Under the pieces are notes generated by a model that was given only the letters and a program-made list of their open reading frames with translations, had not been told where the DNA came from and ran no database searches. This document shows positions 1 to 7,435 of a stretch of DNA of 32,558 nucleotides, piece by piece. The stretch lies in assembly GCA_027487435.1 (NCBI GenBank), contig JAIYDP010000433.1:1-32558 (forward strand), written 5' to 3'. The position numbers and the translations under genes are program-made. The DNA comes from Verrucomicrobiaceae bacterium (GTDB lineage Bacteria; Verrucomicrobiota; Verrucomicrobiia; Verrucomicrobiales; Akkermansiaceae). The first letter of the stretch is position 1, and each line of letters starts with the position of its first letter.

Positions 1-91
1 CACCTAAGAACGAGCTAACATCACACCCTATAAAAAAAACTTATGCCACGCACATAAAAAACTTGAACAACTACATGCCAGCGTAATCAGT

Positions 92-117
92 GGTTATAAC
101 TGCGGATTCTAGGTTAA
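92..117 (+). repeat. Degenerate right end of the dispersed palindromic repeat
   Basis: The bases TTATAACTGCGGATTCTAGG resemble the right terminus of the repeat family described at 22341-22523 (TTATACTTCGGATTTCGGG), followed by the usual GTTAAA. No matching left arm is visible before position 92, so this is a partial or worn copy. Confidence 0.45.
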
Positions 118-521
118 AAACGTCATGATATGGTGCATGAATGCTTCCCAAGATGCATCACCCCCTCAAATGCCTCATCGCCCATAGCACCCCTCCTGCC
201 GCCTTCGCGTCTCTTTTCGTCGCCCGCTCACCATCGTTTCTCTTCGCGGAAAAACGTTCTCGCGCCGATGGAAAGACTTCATTCACATCACTTTCACGCC
301 CCAGTTCTGCCGACCAGTTCTTCGCCGCCACATACTCCGACATTCCCTACTCCCGTGCCCCAAGTAACTCCTTCTTCACGTCCCCGACAACTCCCTCCGA
401 ATAAATCGGTGCTATCCATCTCGCTCTACGCATACCCAGATTTTACGCAAATCCTGAAAAGGTACAGTCACTTCTTATGCTGACCCCAAAGATTCATCAC
501 GACACCTGACACAAGAGATGA
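118..521. other. Flank without a confident gene; interrupted minus-strand frame
   Basis: No gene can be supported here with confidence. On the minus strand a frame opens at ATG 433 and runs to a stop at 158, broken once by an in-frame TAG at 347-349. The part after the TAG (ATG at 343, 61 residues) has a fairly natural mix of charged and hydrophobic residues, but I recognise no family. The plus-strand frames over the same bases are proline/serine-rich and look like shadows. The stretch 128-175 contains GATGCATC and AAATGCC words that loosely resemble the core of the dispersed repeat. The region may be the remains of a small gene. Confidence 0.25.
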
Positions 522-851
522 CTATTCATCAAAATAAGCATCAGCGGCGTATTCATAACAATCTAATTTCTCTTTGTCTGCACCATTTACTAGTAAATAA
601 TCATATATTTCTTTGTGATTTGCAATAGCAGCACAATGCAGAGGCGTAAACAAAAATTCACCCTGAGCATCAATTTGAGCTCCATTTTCAAGCAAATAGC
701 GCACTTCGTTCAAGACCCCTCTCGAAGCTGCGACGTGCAGAAGCGTGTCTCCGCGCGATGATTTTGCCAACGCACAGCCATCAGGAATGTTATCACAAAT
801 AATTTGATAACCTGTTCGCCCAATTTCAATCAATTCAGTTAGATCAATCAT
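522..851 (-). CDS. Small ankyrin-repeat protein
   Basis: A 109-residue protein with about two ankyrin repeats. The first spans roughly residues 33-64, with the helix-start motif TLLHVAASRG followed by VRYLLENGAQID. The second spans about 66-97, with TPLHCAAIANH followed by YDYLLVNGADKE. There is no signal peptide or membrane segment, so it is probably a cytoplasmic protein-binding module. It is much shorter than typical ankyrin proteins and AT-richer than the genes to its right. Its start lies 4 bases after the stop of a 41-codon frame on the same strand, and other tiny frames precede it. That suggests a small transcription unit distinct from pyrB. Ankyrin proteins of this size can be immunity or inhibitor partners, but nothing here proves it. 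Confidence 0.75.
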   Translation of the reverse strand: MIDLTELIEIGRTGYQIICDNIPDGCALAKSSRGDTLLHVAASRGVLNEVRYLLENGAQIDAQGEFLFTPLHCAAIANHKEIYDYLLVNGADKEKLDCYEYAADAYFDE

Positions 852-855
852 CGAA

Positions 856-981
856 TCATATCCGTTTTTTACACTTGCAACCGGCTATTCTGACATCATC
901 TCTTGCATTTCTAATATACGATTGCGTCTCTGCTATAGCATTAGGATGATCATATTTACTTGGTTGTGGGGCATACCGCAT
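856..981 (-). CDS. Putative 41-aa protein or gene remnant upstream of the ankyrin gene
   Basis: A 41-codon frame beginning ATG CGG TAT GCC and ending in a basic, cysteine-containing tail (GCKCKKRI). Part of it reads HPNAIAETQSYIRNARDD, which looks like helical coding sequence. It stops 4 bases before the ankyrin start, typical operon spacing. An in-frame TGA sits immediately before the ATG, so no longer gene can be read through. It could be a real micro-protein, the degraded 3' end of a larger gene, or chance. No family recognised. Confidence 0.3.
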   Translation of the reverse strand: MRYAPQPSKYDHPNAIAETQSYIRNARDDVRIAGCKCKKRI

Positions 982-1009
982 TCATTTTCTCTAGTAATTC
1001 TGAGTTTCT

Positions 1010-1186
1010 CTAGGTCGATAGCGAGGCTTTACCTTTGTCAATATCTCCTATAAGAAGATTAGTCTGATTTTGACGTCGCTTCATGACTGAAATCAGTCCT
1101 TGGAAAAGAGTTTTTTTGGTTTTGCATAACTTTGCTTGAGATCGATTTTCACCTACTGCTTGCATATTTTTTCTTGAGAGATTCAT
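1010..1186 (-). CDS. Putative 58-aa basic protein
   Basis: A small Lys/Arg/Gln-rich frame starting at ATG 1186, with possible in-frame extension to a TTG at 1210. It begins MNLSRKNMQAVGENRSQ and contains the hydrophobic patch LFQGLISVM. It lies 7 bases after an interrupted frame (1194-1358) and 28 bases before the next small frame, all on the minus strand. Composition is AT-rich like its neighbours. I recognise no domain, and it may not be expressed. Confidence 0.22.
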   Translation of the reverse strand: MNLSRKNMQAVGENRSQAKLCKTKKTLFQGLISVMKRRQNQTNLLIGDIDKGKASLST

Positions 1187-1193
1187 GGCAGGG

Positions 1194-1358
1194 TCATGAG
1201 ACAGATTCAATCATGTAGTTCAGTAAATATTTGCCATCCAATCCTTCCATCCAATCAACGAAAACATGAAAATTCAATTAAGATCCATCATCTAACACTA
1301 GAAATGCGTACTTTCTAGGACCACATTCATAGCAAACGATCTGGAAATTTTTCGGCAT
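1194..1358 (-). pseudogene. Interrupted small gene with an in-frame TAA, directly downstream of pyrB
   Basis: A frame starts at ATG 1358, 13 bases after the pyrB stop, and reads MPKNFQIVCYECGPRKYAFL and on to an in-frame TAA at 1278-1280. The same frame then continues for 27 codons, including FHVFVDWMEGLDGKYLLNYM, to a TGA at 1194-1196. Both halves look like natural coding sequence. The simplest reading is a gene of about 54 codons carrying a premature stop; a sequencing error or two separate micro-ORFs are alternatives. I recognise no family. Confidence 0.38.
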
Positions 1359-1371
1359 CACGCAGCGAACC

Positions 1372-2298
1372 TCATGACTCAGCAATCCCTGGCTTCAGCG
1401 AGTAAAGTACTGACATTCGCACGGCGATGCCATTTTCGACCTGTTGATTGATCAGCGATAAGGGGTAATCCATCACGCCATCGCAGAGTTCCACGCCACG
1501 ATTGACTGGGCCGGGATGCATGATGTGCAGACCCGCAGCAGAGATGCTTTTCAGGCGTTCTTCCGTGATGCCATAAACGTGATGGTATTCGCGTAAGCTC
1601 GGAAAGTATTGCACATCTTGGCGCTCCATTTGCACCCGCAAAAGATACAGTGTGCAGGGATCCCATTTCATGGCCGTAGCATAGTCAGTAAATCGCTGTA
1701 CGCCCTGTGGAACATGCTGCGGCAGCAAGGAACCAGGGGCTAACCAGCCAACGCTCGCGCCAAGGCGGAGGAAGCATTCCGTGGTAGAGCGCGCCACCCG
1801 ACTGTGCAAAATATCGCCGATAATCAGAATTTTTTTCCCTTGGAGTTCGGGATAAATCTCCCGCAGCGTGAAAGCGTCGAGAAGCCCCTGCGTGGGGTGG
1901 GCGTGTGCGCCATCTCCGGCATTGATGACGCTTGCGTGGGTCATTTTCGCTATTGCAGCTGGCTGGCCAGAACGCGCGTGACGCACGATGATGTAGTCGG
2001 TGCGCATCGCTTGTAAGGTCTCGATAGTTTCTCTCACCGATTCACCCTTGGTGACCGACGATGACGGCACGTCGAAGTTGGTCACATCGGCTGACAAACG
2101 CTTTGCCGCCACCTCAAAGGACGAATGCGTGCGTGTGGATGGTTCATAAAACAACATCAACACCGATTTGCCCTTGAGAGTCGGCACTTTTTTTACCGAT
2201 CGAGTAAAAATGTCCTTAAACGGGGTCGCTTGATCGAGGATCAAATGAATGTCTTCGGTGCTTAAGGAATGGATGTCGAGTAGATCCTTACTGAGCAT
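1372..2298 (-). CDS. pyrB: Aspartate carbamoyltransferase catalytic chain
   Basis: A 308-residue enzyme that joins carbamoyl phosphate to L-aspartate, the first committed step of pyrimidine synthesis in the cytoplasm. Family motifs are in order. The carbamoyl-phosphate loop is FYEPSTRTHSSFE at about 50-62, the mobile loop with VTKGES is near 82-87, and HPTQGLLDAF is at 134-143. GDILHSRVARS (161-171), RVQMERQ (221-227) and a C-terminal HPGPVNRGVE follow. Full length, with no regulatory pyrI chain nearby. The residue after STRT is His where Arg is common. The start overlaps the preceding gene by 11 bases, making it the last gene of a purD-pyrR-orf-pyrB operon. There is no clear Shine-Dalgarno, so translation may depend on coupling. 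Confidence 0.97.
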   Translation of the reverse strand: MLSKDLLDIHSLSTEDIHLILDQATPFKDIFTRSVKKVPTLKGKSVLMLFYEPSTRTHSSFEVAAKRLSADVTNFDVPSSSVTKGESVRETIETLQAMRTDYIIVRHARSGQPAAIAKMTHASVINAGDGAHAHPTQGLLDAFTLREIYPELQGKKILIIGDILHSRVARSTTECFLRLGASVGWLAPGSLLPQHVPQGVQRFTDYATAMKWDPCTLYLLRVQMERQDVQYFPSLREYHHVYGITEERLKSISAAGLHIMHPGPVNRGVELCDGVMDYPLSLINQQVENGIAVRMSVLYSLKPGIAES

Positions 2299-2950
2299 GA
2301 GGTGATTTTAGGGTGATGAGAATGCAAAAACAGAGATTGACGAGAATGACACCGCAGACAATGGCCGCATGATGGCGAGCGCGTGGTTTGCAGAAATAAA
2401 TGATCGCACTCAAAATGAGCAGTATGCCTCCACCTACGGATGGTGCATACCATTGCTTTGGCGCTCCTAGTTGCCAATAGAGCTTTGTGAGGATGGGTGT
2501 CGCAACGGTTGCCAAATACAACATCGCCACCAAAAACGGATGCAGTGCCATACCGCGGATGTGCGCAACGGGTGGGCGTGTTTGCATCAGATCACGTTGA
2601 CGCATGCGCATGATTTCCTGCTCGCTGTGCTTTTGTGCCGGCAAGGCAGAAGAAGGCTGAGCTACTTGCTCGTTGGGCCAGGTTTGATTGACCGCTTCTT
2701 GCGGACGCAAGCCCTCGAATGCGTGAGGCGTTCCATGGGGCTCGGCGCGTTTCCGTATGGGCTTTTTCCTCGCGTAGGTTGGTGCAGGAAATGGCTGATT
2801 TTGCTGAGCAGGTGCAAGAGTTGTAGGGATCGCTGCTGGTCGGGGAGTTGCTGCAACTTGAGGTGTTGCAGGGGGGCATGCAGCCAATTCTTTCTCACGA
2901 AGAGCGGCTATCTCTTCCGGCGTTTTTTTCCTTGTCGGAATGCTACTCAT
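2288..2950 (-). CDS. Proline-rich protein with three C-terminal membrane helices, in the pyr operon
   Basis: A 220-residue protein of unknown function. Residues 1-130 are hydrophilic and rich in Pro, Ala and Gln with a basic patch (ARKKPIRKRAEP). The helix-like stretch HSEQEIMRMRQRDLMQTRP follows. Three likely membrane helices come next: about 141-163 (starting HPFLVAMLYLA), 168-188 (SVGGGILLILSAIIYF) and 195-216 (IVCGVILVNLCFCILITL). Its ATG overlaps the pyrR stop as ATGA, and its end overlaps pyrB by 11 bases, so it is co-translated with both. A membrane protein between pyrR and pyrB could be a tether or transporter-like accessory. It is not a known uracil permease by length or motif, and no function is assigned. 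Confidence 0.85.
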   Translation of the reverse strand: MSSIPTRKKTPEEIAALREKELAACPPATPQVAATPRPAAIPTTLAPAQQNQPFPAPTYARKKPIRKRAEPHGTPHAFEGLRPQEAVNQTWPNEQVAQPSSALPAQKHSEQEIMRMRQRDLMQTRPPVAHIRGMALHPFLVAMLYLATVATPILTKLYWQLGAPKQWYAPSVGGGILLILSAIIYFCKPRARHHAAIVCGVILVNLCFCILITLKSPHAQ

Positions 2951-3471
2951 GCTTTCGACCGAAGCTCAACCTTGTCTTCTCCATCTACTCCTTCCAAGGA
3001 AACAATTACATGATCATGCCTCTCGGTGGCGAGAACAATTCCCACATAATCTGCCTGAATCGGCATTTCCCTATGCCCGCGATCGATCAAAACCGCCAAC
3101 TCCACCCTTGCAGCGCGGCCATAATCGGCTAGCGCGTCCAATGCCGCGCGGATCGTTCTGCCGGTAAAAAGCACATCATCCACTAAAATCACCAAGGCAT
3201 CATCGACGGAAAACGAAATATCGCTGCCCTGCAGTTTCGGGTTTTCATGCATGTGCTCGAAGTCATCCCTATACAACGAAATGTCCAGCGTGCCATAGAG
3301 CAAGTCGCGATCCTCCTCCGCCAAAATTGTGCAAATGCGCTCGGCCACTTCGTCCCCACGGCTGTGGATGCCGATGATATAAAGCGTTTCCCGTGGATAA
3401 CGTGCACGAATTTCTGCCGTCATTTTTCGAATCGCGGCATCGATGTCATCAGCGTTCATGCATAATTTCAT
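2947..3471 (-). CDS. pyrR: PyrR: pyrimidine regulator / uracil phosphoribosyltransferase
   Basis: A 174-residue type I phosphoribosyltransferase. The PRPP loop VILVDDVLFTGRTIRAA is at about 94-110, GIHSRGDEVAERI at 34-46, and a late RGHREMPIQADYVG is typical of PyrR. Characterised PyrR proteins bind pyr mRNA with UMP/UTP and have uracil phosphoribosyltransferase activity. No PyrR-type attenuator was recognised here, so the regulatory role is inferred from the family. The open frame extends upstream into purD, but homology begins at about ATG 3471 (alternative ATG 3459), giving the usual length. The start is 20 bases after the purD stop, and the end overlaps the next gene as ATGA. No Shine-Dalgarno is visible. 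Confidence 0.92.
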   Translation of the reverse strand: MKLCMNADDIDAAIRKMTAEIRARYPRETLYIIGIHSRGDEVAERICTILAEEDRDLLYGTLDISLYRDDFEHMHENPKLQGSDISFSVDDALVILVDDVLFTGRTIRAALDALADYGRAARVELAVLIDRGHREMPIQADYVGIVLATERHDHVIVSLEGVDGEDKVELRSKA

Positions 3472-3491
3472 GGCTAGATAGGGTAAAAAAA

Positions 3492-4745
3492 TTAAGAAAA
3501 GGAGGCAATCCCAATATCGCTGCGACGTTGGGAACCCGCAAAGCTGATTTTTTTCGCTTCCGCATGAGCACGTTGCGCCGCGGTAAGTCGATCTGCTGCC
3601 TTGGCCACCACGGCAAGCACACGCCCGCCATGCGTCAACCATGTGCCATCGACCAGCTTGGTGCCAGCGTGATACACCCGAGCGTTCGAGACTTCTTCAA
3701 GACCCGTGATTTCATCGCCATTGCGGGATATTTCTGGATAGCCCGAGGAAGCTAAAATCACACAGACACTCCAGTCATCCGAAAACGTCAGACAATCCTT
3801 TTGCAAAATCCCCTTGGCACCAGCCAAGCAAAACTCTGCCATGTCGCCGGAAACCAAGGGCATGACCGCTTGGCATTCAGGATCGCCAAAACGGCAATTG
3901 TATTCGATCACCTTTGGCCCATCGGGCGTGAGCATAAGGCCAAAGTACAAAAACCCACGGTAGGGCAGGCCATCTTTGTTGAGTCCACGAATGGTCGGCT
4001 GGATGATGCGTTCTTGGATCATTGCCATCATCGGCTCATCGATGAGCTGCCGACTAGCCACGGCGCCCATGCCGCCAGTATTTGGCCCCAAATCACCGTC
4101 CAAAGCTCGTTTGTAGTCGCGCGCCGGAGTGAACACCAAGGCTTGATCATCGACAACTGCTGCGAAAATCGACAACTCCGGCCCCGTCAGACACTCTTCC
4201 ACGAGCAAGCGACCGCGACCGAAACGCCGCCGCCCGAGAACTTCTTCCAGAAATGCTTCCGCCGCTGCTTCGTCCTCGCAGACAGCGACCCCTTTGCCAG
4301 CAGCCAAGCCATCAAATTTCAGCACTGTCGGGTAAATGCCGCCAATGGCTTGCCGCGCTTGATCGATATCGTCCACGGCCACAGCAGCTCCGGTAGGAAT
4401 GGCATGGCGCTGCAAAAAAAGTTTCGCGAATTCCTTACTTGCTTCCAGTTGCGCGGACTGTTTGTGCGGCCCCCAGCACGGGATGCCTACTTCTTCGCAG
4501 AGATTCGCCAAGCCTTGATCCTTGACGAGGTAACTTTCCTCTCCTGCCACGCATAGATCGATGGCATTCTCTTTCATCCAAGTTAGTAAGCCCGGTAAAT
4601 CTTTTGCTTGCACAGGCTCGGCCAACTGCAAGATGGCATCGCTACCCGGAAAGCTGAACACCCGGGGTTTCGATTCAGATTCCACCAAGGCACGTACCAG
4701 AGCATGTTCACGACCACCTTTGCCAACGACAACAATTTTTATCAC
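3492..4745 (-). CDS. purD: Phosphoribosylamine-glycine ligase
   Basis: A 417-residue ATP-grasp enzyme that makes glycinamide ribonucleotide from phosphoribosylamine, glycine and ATP (second step of purine synthesis). Diagnostic stretches are the N-terminal VVVGKGGREHALVRAL, FDGLAAGKGVAV, EECLTGPELSIFA, PNTGGMGA and EYNCRFGDPECQ, with a C-terminal RRSDIG. I chose the GTG at 4745 because family homology begins there. The frame continues to a TTG at 4820, but the extra 25 residues are not PurD-like and overlap the dispersed-repeat core at 4803-4862. It is first in the operon with pyrR, the membrane protein and pyrB, so purine and pyrimidine genes appear co-transcribed. Divergent from the ABC importer. 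Confidence 0.95.
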   Translation of the reverse strand: MIKIVVVGKGGREHALVRALVESESKPRVFSFPGSDAILQLAEPVQAKDLPGLLTWMKENAIDLCVAGEESYLVKDQGLANLCEEVGIPCWGPHKQSAQLEASKEFAKLFLQRHAIPTGAAVAVDDIDQARQAIGGIYPTVLKFDGLAAGKGVAVCEDEAAAEAFLEEVLGRRRFGRGRLLVEECLTGPELSIFAAVVDDQALVFTPARDYKRALDGDLGPNTGGMGAVASRQLIDEPMMAMIQERIIQPTIRGLNKDGLPYRGFLYFGLMLTPDGPKVIEYNCRFGDPECQAVMPLVSGDMAEFCLAGAKGILQKDCLTFSDDWSVCVILASSGYPEISRNGDEITGLEEVSNARVYHAGTKLVDGTWLTHGGRVLAVVAKAADRLTAAQRAHAEAKKISFAGSQRRSDIGIASFS

Positions 4746-4802
4746 ACGCCGATCATTGATGGAGAACTTCCTGATGAGCAATGAGAAAGTGGAAAATATC
4801 TC

Positions 4803-4862
4803 ACGACTGTTGCCGCGCAAGGCATTTCAGACCTTGGAGCAGCATCTAACGATGCACGATTT
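4803..4862 (-). repeat. Core-only copy of the dispersed repeat between divergent genes
   Basis: Read on the minus strand, this segment contains GATGCTGCTCCAAGGTCTGA followed by AATGCCTTGCGCGGCAA. That nearly matches the inner core of the long copies at 12001-12141 and 22341-22523. The apical stem GCATC/GATGC is kept with a different four-base loop (GTTA on this strand; CAAC and CAAA in the others). No outer CCGAAGTA terminal arms are visible. It lies in the purD/rbsB divergent promoter region. Confidence 0.7.
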
Positions 4863-4902
4863 TTGACTCGACGACTTGCCCGATTTCATCGATTTTTTGT
4901 TC

Positions 4903-5910
4903 ATGTTGCTTCGCTCTTTCGCCCTTCTATTCCTGTCGTCCGTCCTTTTTCTAGGATGCAGAAACTCAAGCTCGACTTCTCGTGCGCAAAACATGGAGTT
5001 CGCTTTCGTAACGAACAGTGTCGCTTCGTTCTGGGACATCGCCAAAGCGGGTGCCGATAAAGCCGGAAGTGAACTGAACGTCAAAGTGTCCGTCCTGATG
5101 CCGAATAATGGCGTCGTGGATCAAAAACAGATCATCGAAGATCTCTTGCTCCGTGGCGTCAATGGCATGGCCATCAGCCCAGTGGATCCGGCAAATCAAA
5201 TCGAAACGCTCAACAATGCCGCAGCCATGACCCCCATGATCACTGCGGATTCCGATGCTCCAGGCTCCAAGCGTCTATGTTACATCGGCATGGACAACTA
5301 CATCGCAGGTCGCATGTGTGGTGCCCTTGTCAAAGAGGCTCTGCCGAATGGCGGAAAAGTTGCCATTTTCGTGGGTCGCATCGAGCAAGACAATGCCCGC
5401 CTGCGCCGCCAAGGCCTGATCGATGAATTGCTTGATCGCGACTCTGACTCCTCTCGATTCGACGATCCAGGTGCTACGCTGACGAACGAAAAATACAATA
5501 TCGTCGGCACATTTACCGATCAATTTGATCGCGCCAAATCGAAGGCTCTGGTCGAAGACGTGCTCACTTCTCATCCCGACATTGGTTGCATGGTGGGTCT
5601 TTTTGTTTACAACTCGCCCATCATTCTTGAATCGCTTTCCCGCGCGAACAAGCTCTCCCAAGTGAAGGTTGCTGCATTTGATGAAGCAGAGGAAACCCTC
5701 GCCGCGATTGCTGCCGGACACTGCCATGGCACCATCGTTCAGAATCCATTCGAATACGGCTACCAATCGATCAAGCTACTTAAAAAAATCGCCGATGGTG
5801 ACACCTCCAGCATTCCCGAAAGTCGCTTCATTGACATCCCCGCTCGACAGATTCGCAAGGATACGGTCGCCGCGTTTCAGCAGGAAATGAACGCCAAGCT
5901 CAGCAAATGA
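4903..5910 (+). CDS. Sugar-binding lipoprotein of a ribose-type ABC importer
   Basis: A 335-residue periplasmic-binding-protein family 4 (RbsB-like) lipoprotein. The chosen ATG gives a signal peptide MLLRSFALLFLSSVLFLGC with lipobox LFLGC, so the protein would be lipid-anchored through Cys19. The mature region has the fold's hallmarks: FVTNSVASFWDIAKAGADKA near the start, then a DLLLRGVNGMAISPVDP strand-turn. VKVAAFDEAEETLAAIAAG and GTIVQNPFEYGYQSIKLL near the end are the usual sugar-binder signatures. A TTG at 4876 would add nine residues. The stop overlaps the ATPase start as ATGA. The substrate cannot be read from sequence; no catabolic enzyme or LacI/DeoR regulator is adjacent. Confidence 0.92.
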   Translation: MLLRSFALLFLSSVLFLGCRNSSSTSRAQNMEFAFVTNSVASFWDIAKAGADKAGSELNVKVSVLMPNNGVVDQKQIIEDLLLRGVNGMAISPVDPANQIETLNNAAAMTPMITADSDAPGSKRLCYIGMDNYIAGRMCGALVKEALPNGGKVAIFVGRIEQDNARLRRQGLIDELLDRDSDSSRFDDPGATLTNEKYNIVGTFTDQFDRAKSKALVEDVLTSHPDIGCMVGLFVYNSPIILESLSRANKLSQVKVAAFDEAEETLAAIAAGHCHGTIVQNPFEYGYQSIKLLKKIADGDTSSIPESRFIDIPARQIRKDTVAAFQQEMNAKLSK

Positions 5911-7403
5911 GCCCTACACCCGTTCTTGCCGCCGCGGCCATTCACAAACATTTTCCCGGCGTTCATGCGCTGAAAGGTGTGAACCTCCATGTGATGCCAG
6001 GCGAGGTGCTTGCAGTGCTTGGCGAAAACGGCGCTGGCAAAAGCACCTTGATGAAAATTCTGGCAGGATTGCAACAGCCAGACCAAGGCACTCTCACCAA
6101 AGATGGCAGAACCTTACACCTAAGCTCTGCGCTCGATGCGAAAAAACATGGCATCGCCCTGATCCATCAAGAATTGCAAATCGCGGATCACCTCAACGCT
6201 GCTGCCAATGTGTTTCTCGGCAACGAACCAACGTACTATGGCTTCGTTCGCAGAAAGGCCATGCACCGCCGCGCTACGGAGTTGTTCGATAAGCTCGGCT
6301 TTGGCCTCCCCGCGAACACCGCTGTCGAATCCTTATCGCCAGGAAAAAAACAACTCATCGAGATTGCTCGTGCCTTAGCCATCGGCGCGCGCATCATCAT
6401 CATGGATGAACCCACCGCCAGCCTCAGCCAACAGGAAACAGAAAAACTTTTCCTCGTCATCTCGCAACTCCGCAACGACGGCGTTGCCGTGATTTACATT
6501 TCCCATCGCCTCAACGAAATCAAGAAAATCGCAGACCGAGTCACCATTTTGCGCGATGGCGAAAACGCGGGTGAACTTCAAGCCGATGCCATCACGCATG
6601 ACGCCATGGTGCAATGCATGGTCGGCCGATCACTCGACAAAACCTACCAACGCCAAACGCACGCCACTCAAGATATGCTGCTTGAAGTCACGGGACTCTG
6701 CACCGCAGCGCACCCGCACAAACCTGCATCGTTCTGCCTGCATCGCGGAGAAATTCTCGGCATCGCAGGACTGGTTGGCGCAGGGCGCACGGAATTGCTG
6801 CGCGCCCTTGCAGGAGTTGATCCCATCGCCGCTGGCACCATGAATCTCCAAGGCCGCCCCTATCTGCCAAAAATGCCGCAAAACGCGATCGATGCTGGTG
6901 TAGTGCTTGCTCCAGAAGATCGGAAACTCCATGGCTTGTTGTTAGAACTTAGCGTCGCTGACAACCTCAATCTGCCATCGCTTTCGCGCCTATCTCGGGG
7001 CAAAATCTTTCGACACAAAGCCGTTGAAAATAAACACGCCGAACAACACATCAACGCCTTGCAAATCAAGTGCGCCAATCTCGCACAGCCCGCCCGACTG
7101 CTCTCGGGAGGCAACCAGCAAAAAATCGTTATCAGCAAGTGGCTTGCGCTAGAACCTAGCATTTTCCTACTCGATGAACCAACTCGCGGCATCGATGTCG
7201 GAGCCAAGCGAGAAATTTATGCGCTCATGGACTCGCTCGCCGCAGCAGGCAAAGCGGTGATGTTTGTCTCTTCCGATATGGAAGAAATCCTCGCCATCGC
7301 CGACCGCGTTCTGGTCATGCACGAGGGCGCCATCACCGGCGAAGTCTGCGGTAGCGAACGCAACGAAACCCGAATCATGCAACTCGCTACCGGCTCTGCA
7401 TAA
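5907..7403 (+). CDS. Sugar ABC importer ATP-binding protein (tandem NBD)
   Basis: A 498-residue RbsA/MglA-type protein with two nucleotide-binding domains in one chain. Domain 1 has Walker A GENGAGKST (39-47), signature LSPGKKQLIEIARAL and Walker B IIIMDEPTASLS. Domain 2 has the degenerate P-loop GLVGAGRTELLRALAG, LSGGNQQKIVISKWLA and IFLLDEPTRGIDVGAK. A second P-loop of this kind is normal for carbohydrate-uptake transporter-2 (CUT2) ATPases. It is translationally coupled to the binding protein (ATGA), and the permease follows after 32 bases. It powers uptake from the cytoplasmic side of the membrane. Confidence 0.96.
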   Translation: MSPTPVLAAAAIHKHFPGVHALKGVNLHVMPGEVLAVLGENGAGKSTLMKILAGLQQPDQGTLTKDGRTLHLSSALDAKKHGIALIHQELQIADHLNAAANVFLGNEPTYYGFVRRKAMHRRATELFDKLGFGLPANTAVESLSPGKKQLIEIARALAIGARIIIMDEPTASLSQQETEKLFLVISQLRNDGVAVIYISHRLNEIKKIADRVTILRDGENAGELQADAITHDAMVQCMVGRSLDKTYQRQTHATQDMLLEVTGLCTAAHPHKPASFCLHRGEILGIAGLVGAGRTELLRALAGVDPIAAGTMNLQGRPYLPKMPQNAIDAGVVLAPEDRKLHGLLLELSVADNLNLPSLSRLSRGKIFRHKAVENKHAEQHINALQIKCANLAQPARLLSGGNQQKIVISKWLALEPSIFLLDEPTRGIDVGAKREIYALMDSLAAAGKAVMFVSSDMEEILAIADRVLVMHEGAITGEVCGSERNETRIMQLATGSA

Positions 7404-7435
7404 CCATCATTCAACTCATTTCTCCTGATTCTCTC

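Noticed and set aside
130..483. Plus-strand frame of 117 codons (and an overlapping one at 141-404)
   Set aside because: Pro/Ser/His-rich composition typical of an antisense shadow; no domain, no start signal.
522..1358. Toxin-immunity module or Rhs tail remnant
   Set aside because: Ankyrin proteins can be immunity proteins, but no toxin domain, Rhs core or secretion marker is visible; kept only as a decaying small-gene cluster.
2471..3013. 180-codon plus-strand frame rich in Cys and Arg
   Set aside because: Antisense to the pyr operon membrane protein and the pyrR end; composition not protein-like.
3801..4556. 251-codon plus-strand frame
   Set aside because: Antisense to purD; no recognisable domain.
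4746..4902. PyrR-binding attenuator before the purD operon
   Set aside because: No terminator/antiterminator pair could be recognised; the visible hairpin belongs to the repeat core.
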